From Sphingobium scionense (GTDB taxonomy: Bacteria > Pseudomonadota > Alphaproteobacteria > Sphingomonadales > Sphingomonadaceae): a stretch of DNA of 64,000 bases. Under the pieces are notes generated by a model. The model searched no databases. It worked only from the letters and a program-made list of their open reading frames with translations, and had not been told where the DNA came from. Position 1 is the first letter of the stretch; every line of letters starts with the position of its first letter. This document shows, piece by piece, positions 63,934 to 64,000 of this stretch. Both the position numbers and the translations under genes were made by a program. The DNA lies in contig NZ_JACIEU010000011.1 in NCBI RefSeq assembly GCF_014197035.1, positions 1 to 64,000 on the forward strand, read 5' to 3'.

Positions 63934-64000
63934 CGCGCCTGGGCGGCCAGTTGCGCGTCGCGCCGATGGGCGGCGTGTTCGGCCTGGATTATGGCGCCGC
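63765..64000 (+). CDS. -1 frame extension of the tail assembly chaperone (T-like), partial
   Basis: From CGT at 63765 the -1 frame stays open for 78 codons to the window end. It reads RIRALVRWHFGEGDAGHDY, then a CNLSCAG...CQACP Cys pattern, then SVWDVVTRLGGQLRVAPMGG and FGLDYGA. The last part resembles DUF1799-type proteins that follow tail tube genes in other phages. An ATG in this frame at 63738 without a ribosome site is the alternative way to express it. Truncated by the window edge. Confidence 0.6.

Overview
The window is high-GC alphaproteobacterial DNA, most likely from a sphingomonad (Sphingobium or close kin). The call rests on the protein types and their order: a MucR-type regulator beside a Fur lacking the CxxC zinc pairs, the run fur-plsC-miaB-phoH-ybeY-corC, an Ala/Pro-rich pyruvate dehydrogenase E2 followed by lpdA, and intergenic palindromes of the sphingomonad kind. 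I assigned it by reading, not by a search.

Positions 1-35,000 are ordinary chromosome. A broken-looking small gene and a long inverted repeat lead into ogt and a complete RND efflux operon (fusion protein, pump, outer-membrane factor; 7135 down to 1332). A divergent TetR gene is separated from the pump operon by a perfect 18-bp palindrome. Next come a glycosyltransferase with a secreted amidohydrolase, an M16 peptidase, a DEAD-box helicase and a PNPOx-like protein. They are followed by a housekeeping run on the + strand: nfu, tsaB-rimI, mucR, fur, plsC, miaB, phoH, ybeY, corC. Then come a DUF2142 membrane protein, PAP2 phosphatase, lpdA, thioesterase and E2 on the - strand, a UspA protein, a MOSC protein, a DUF2945 protein, a glycosyltransferase, rarA and a DUF429 protein, ending at tRNA-Thr(UGU).

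From about 35,066 to the end of the window lies a prophage inserted at the 3' end of the tRNA-Thr gene; its right end is outside the window. A large serine recombinase reads towards the tRNA and takes its last codons from the tRNA acceptor stem. Behind it is a roughly 9-kb early operon (44137 down to 35057, - strand) of small genes joined mostly by 4-base ATGA/GTGA overlaps. It includes a ParB-like protein, a GapR-like DUF2312 protein, a J-domain protein with an altered HPD motif and several Cys-rich small proteins. A Cro (YdaS-like)/CI-like switch with repeated ACAACC operators lies at 44.86-45.62 kb.

Between the switch and the late genes (45.65-49.82 kb) sits accessory cargo of visibly lower GC in part: two membrane proteins, a chain of four very small overlapping genes, and a 669-residue single-chain ABC-type ATPase with a C-terminal TOPRIM/DUF4435-like part. 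That protein is the best candidate for an anti-phage defence gene. Next come two regulators, a HigB/HigA-like toxin-antitoxin pair on the opposite strand, a DUF3164 protein, then terminase, gpW, lambda-type portal, a protease-capsid fusion, decoration protein, head-tail and tail genes of a siphophage.

The window ends in a tail-assembly chaperone gene with a classical A AAA AAC slippery heptamer. Its -1 frame stays open to the end of the window, which suggests a lambda G/GT-type programmed frameshift.
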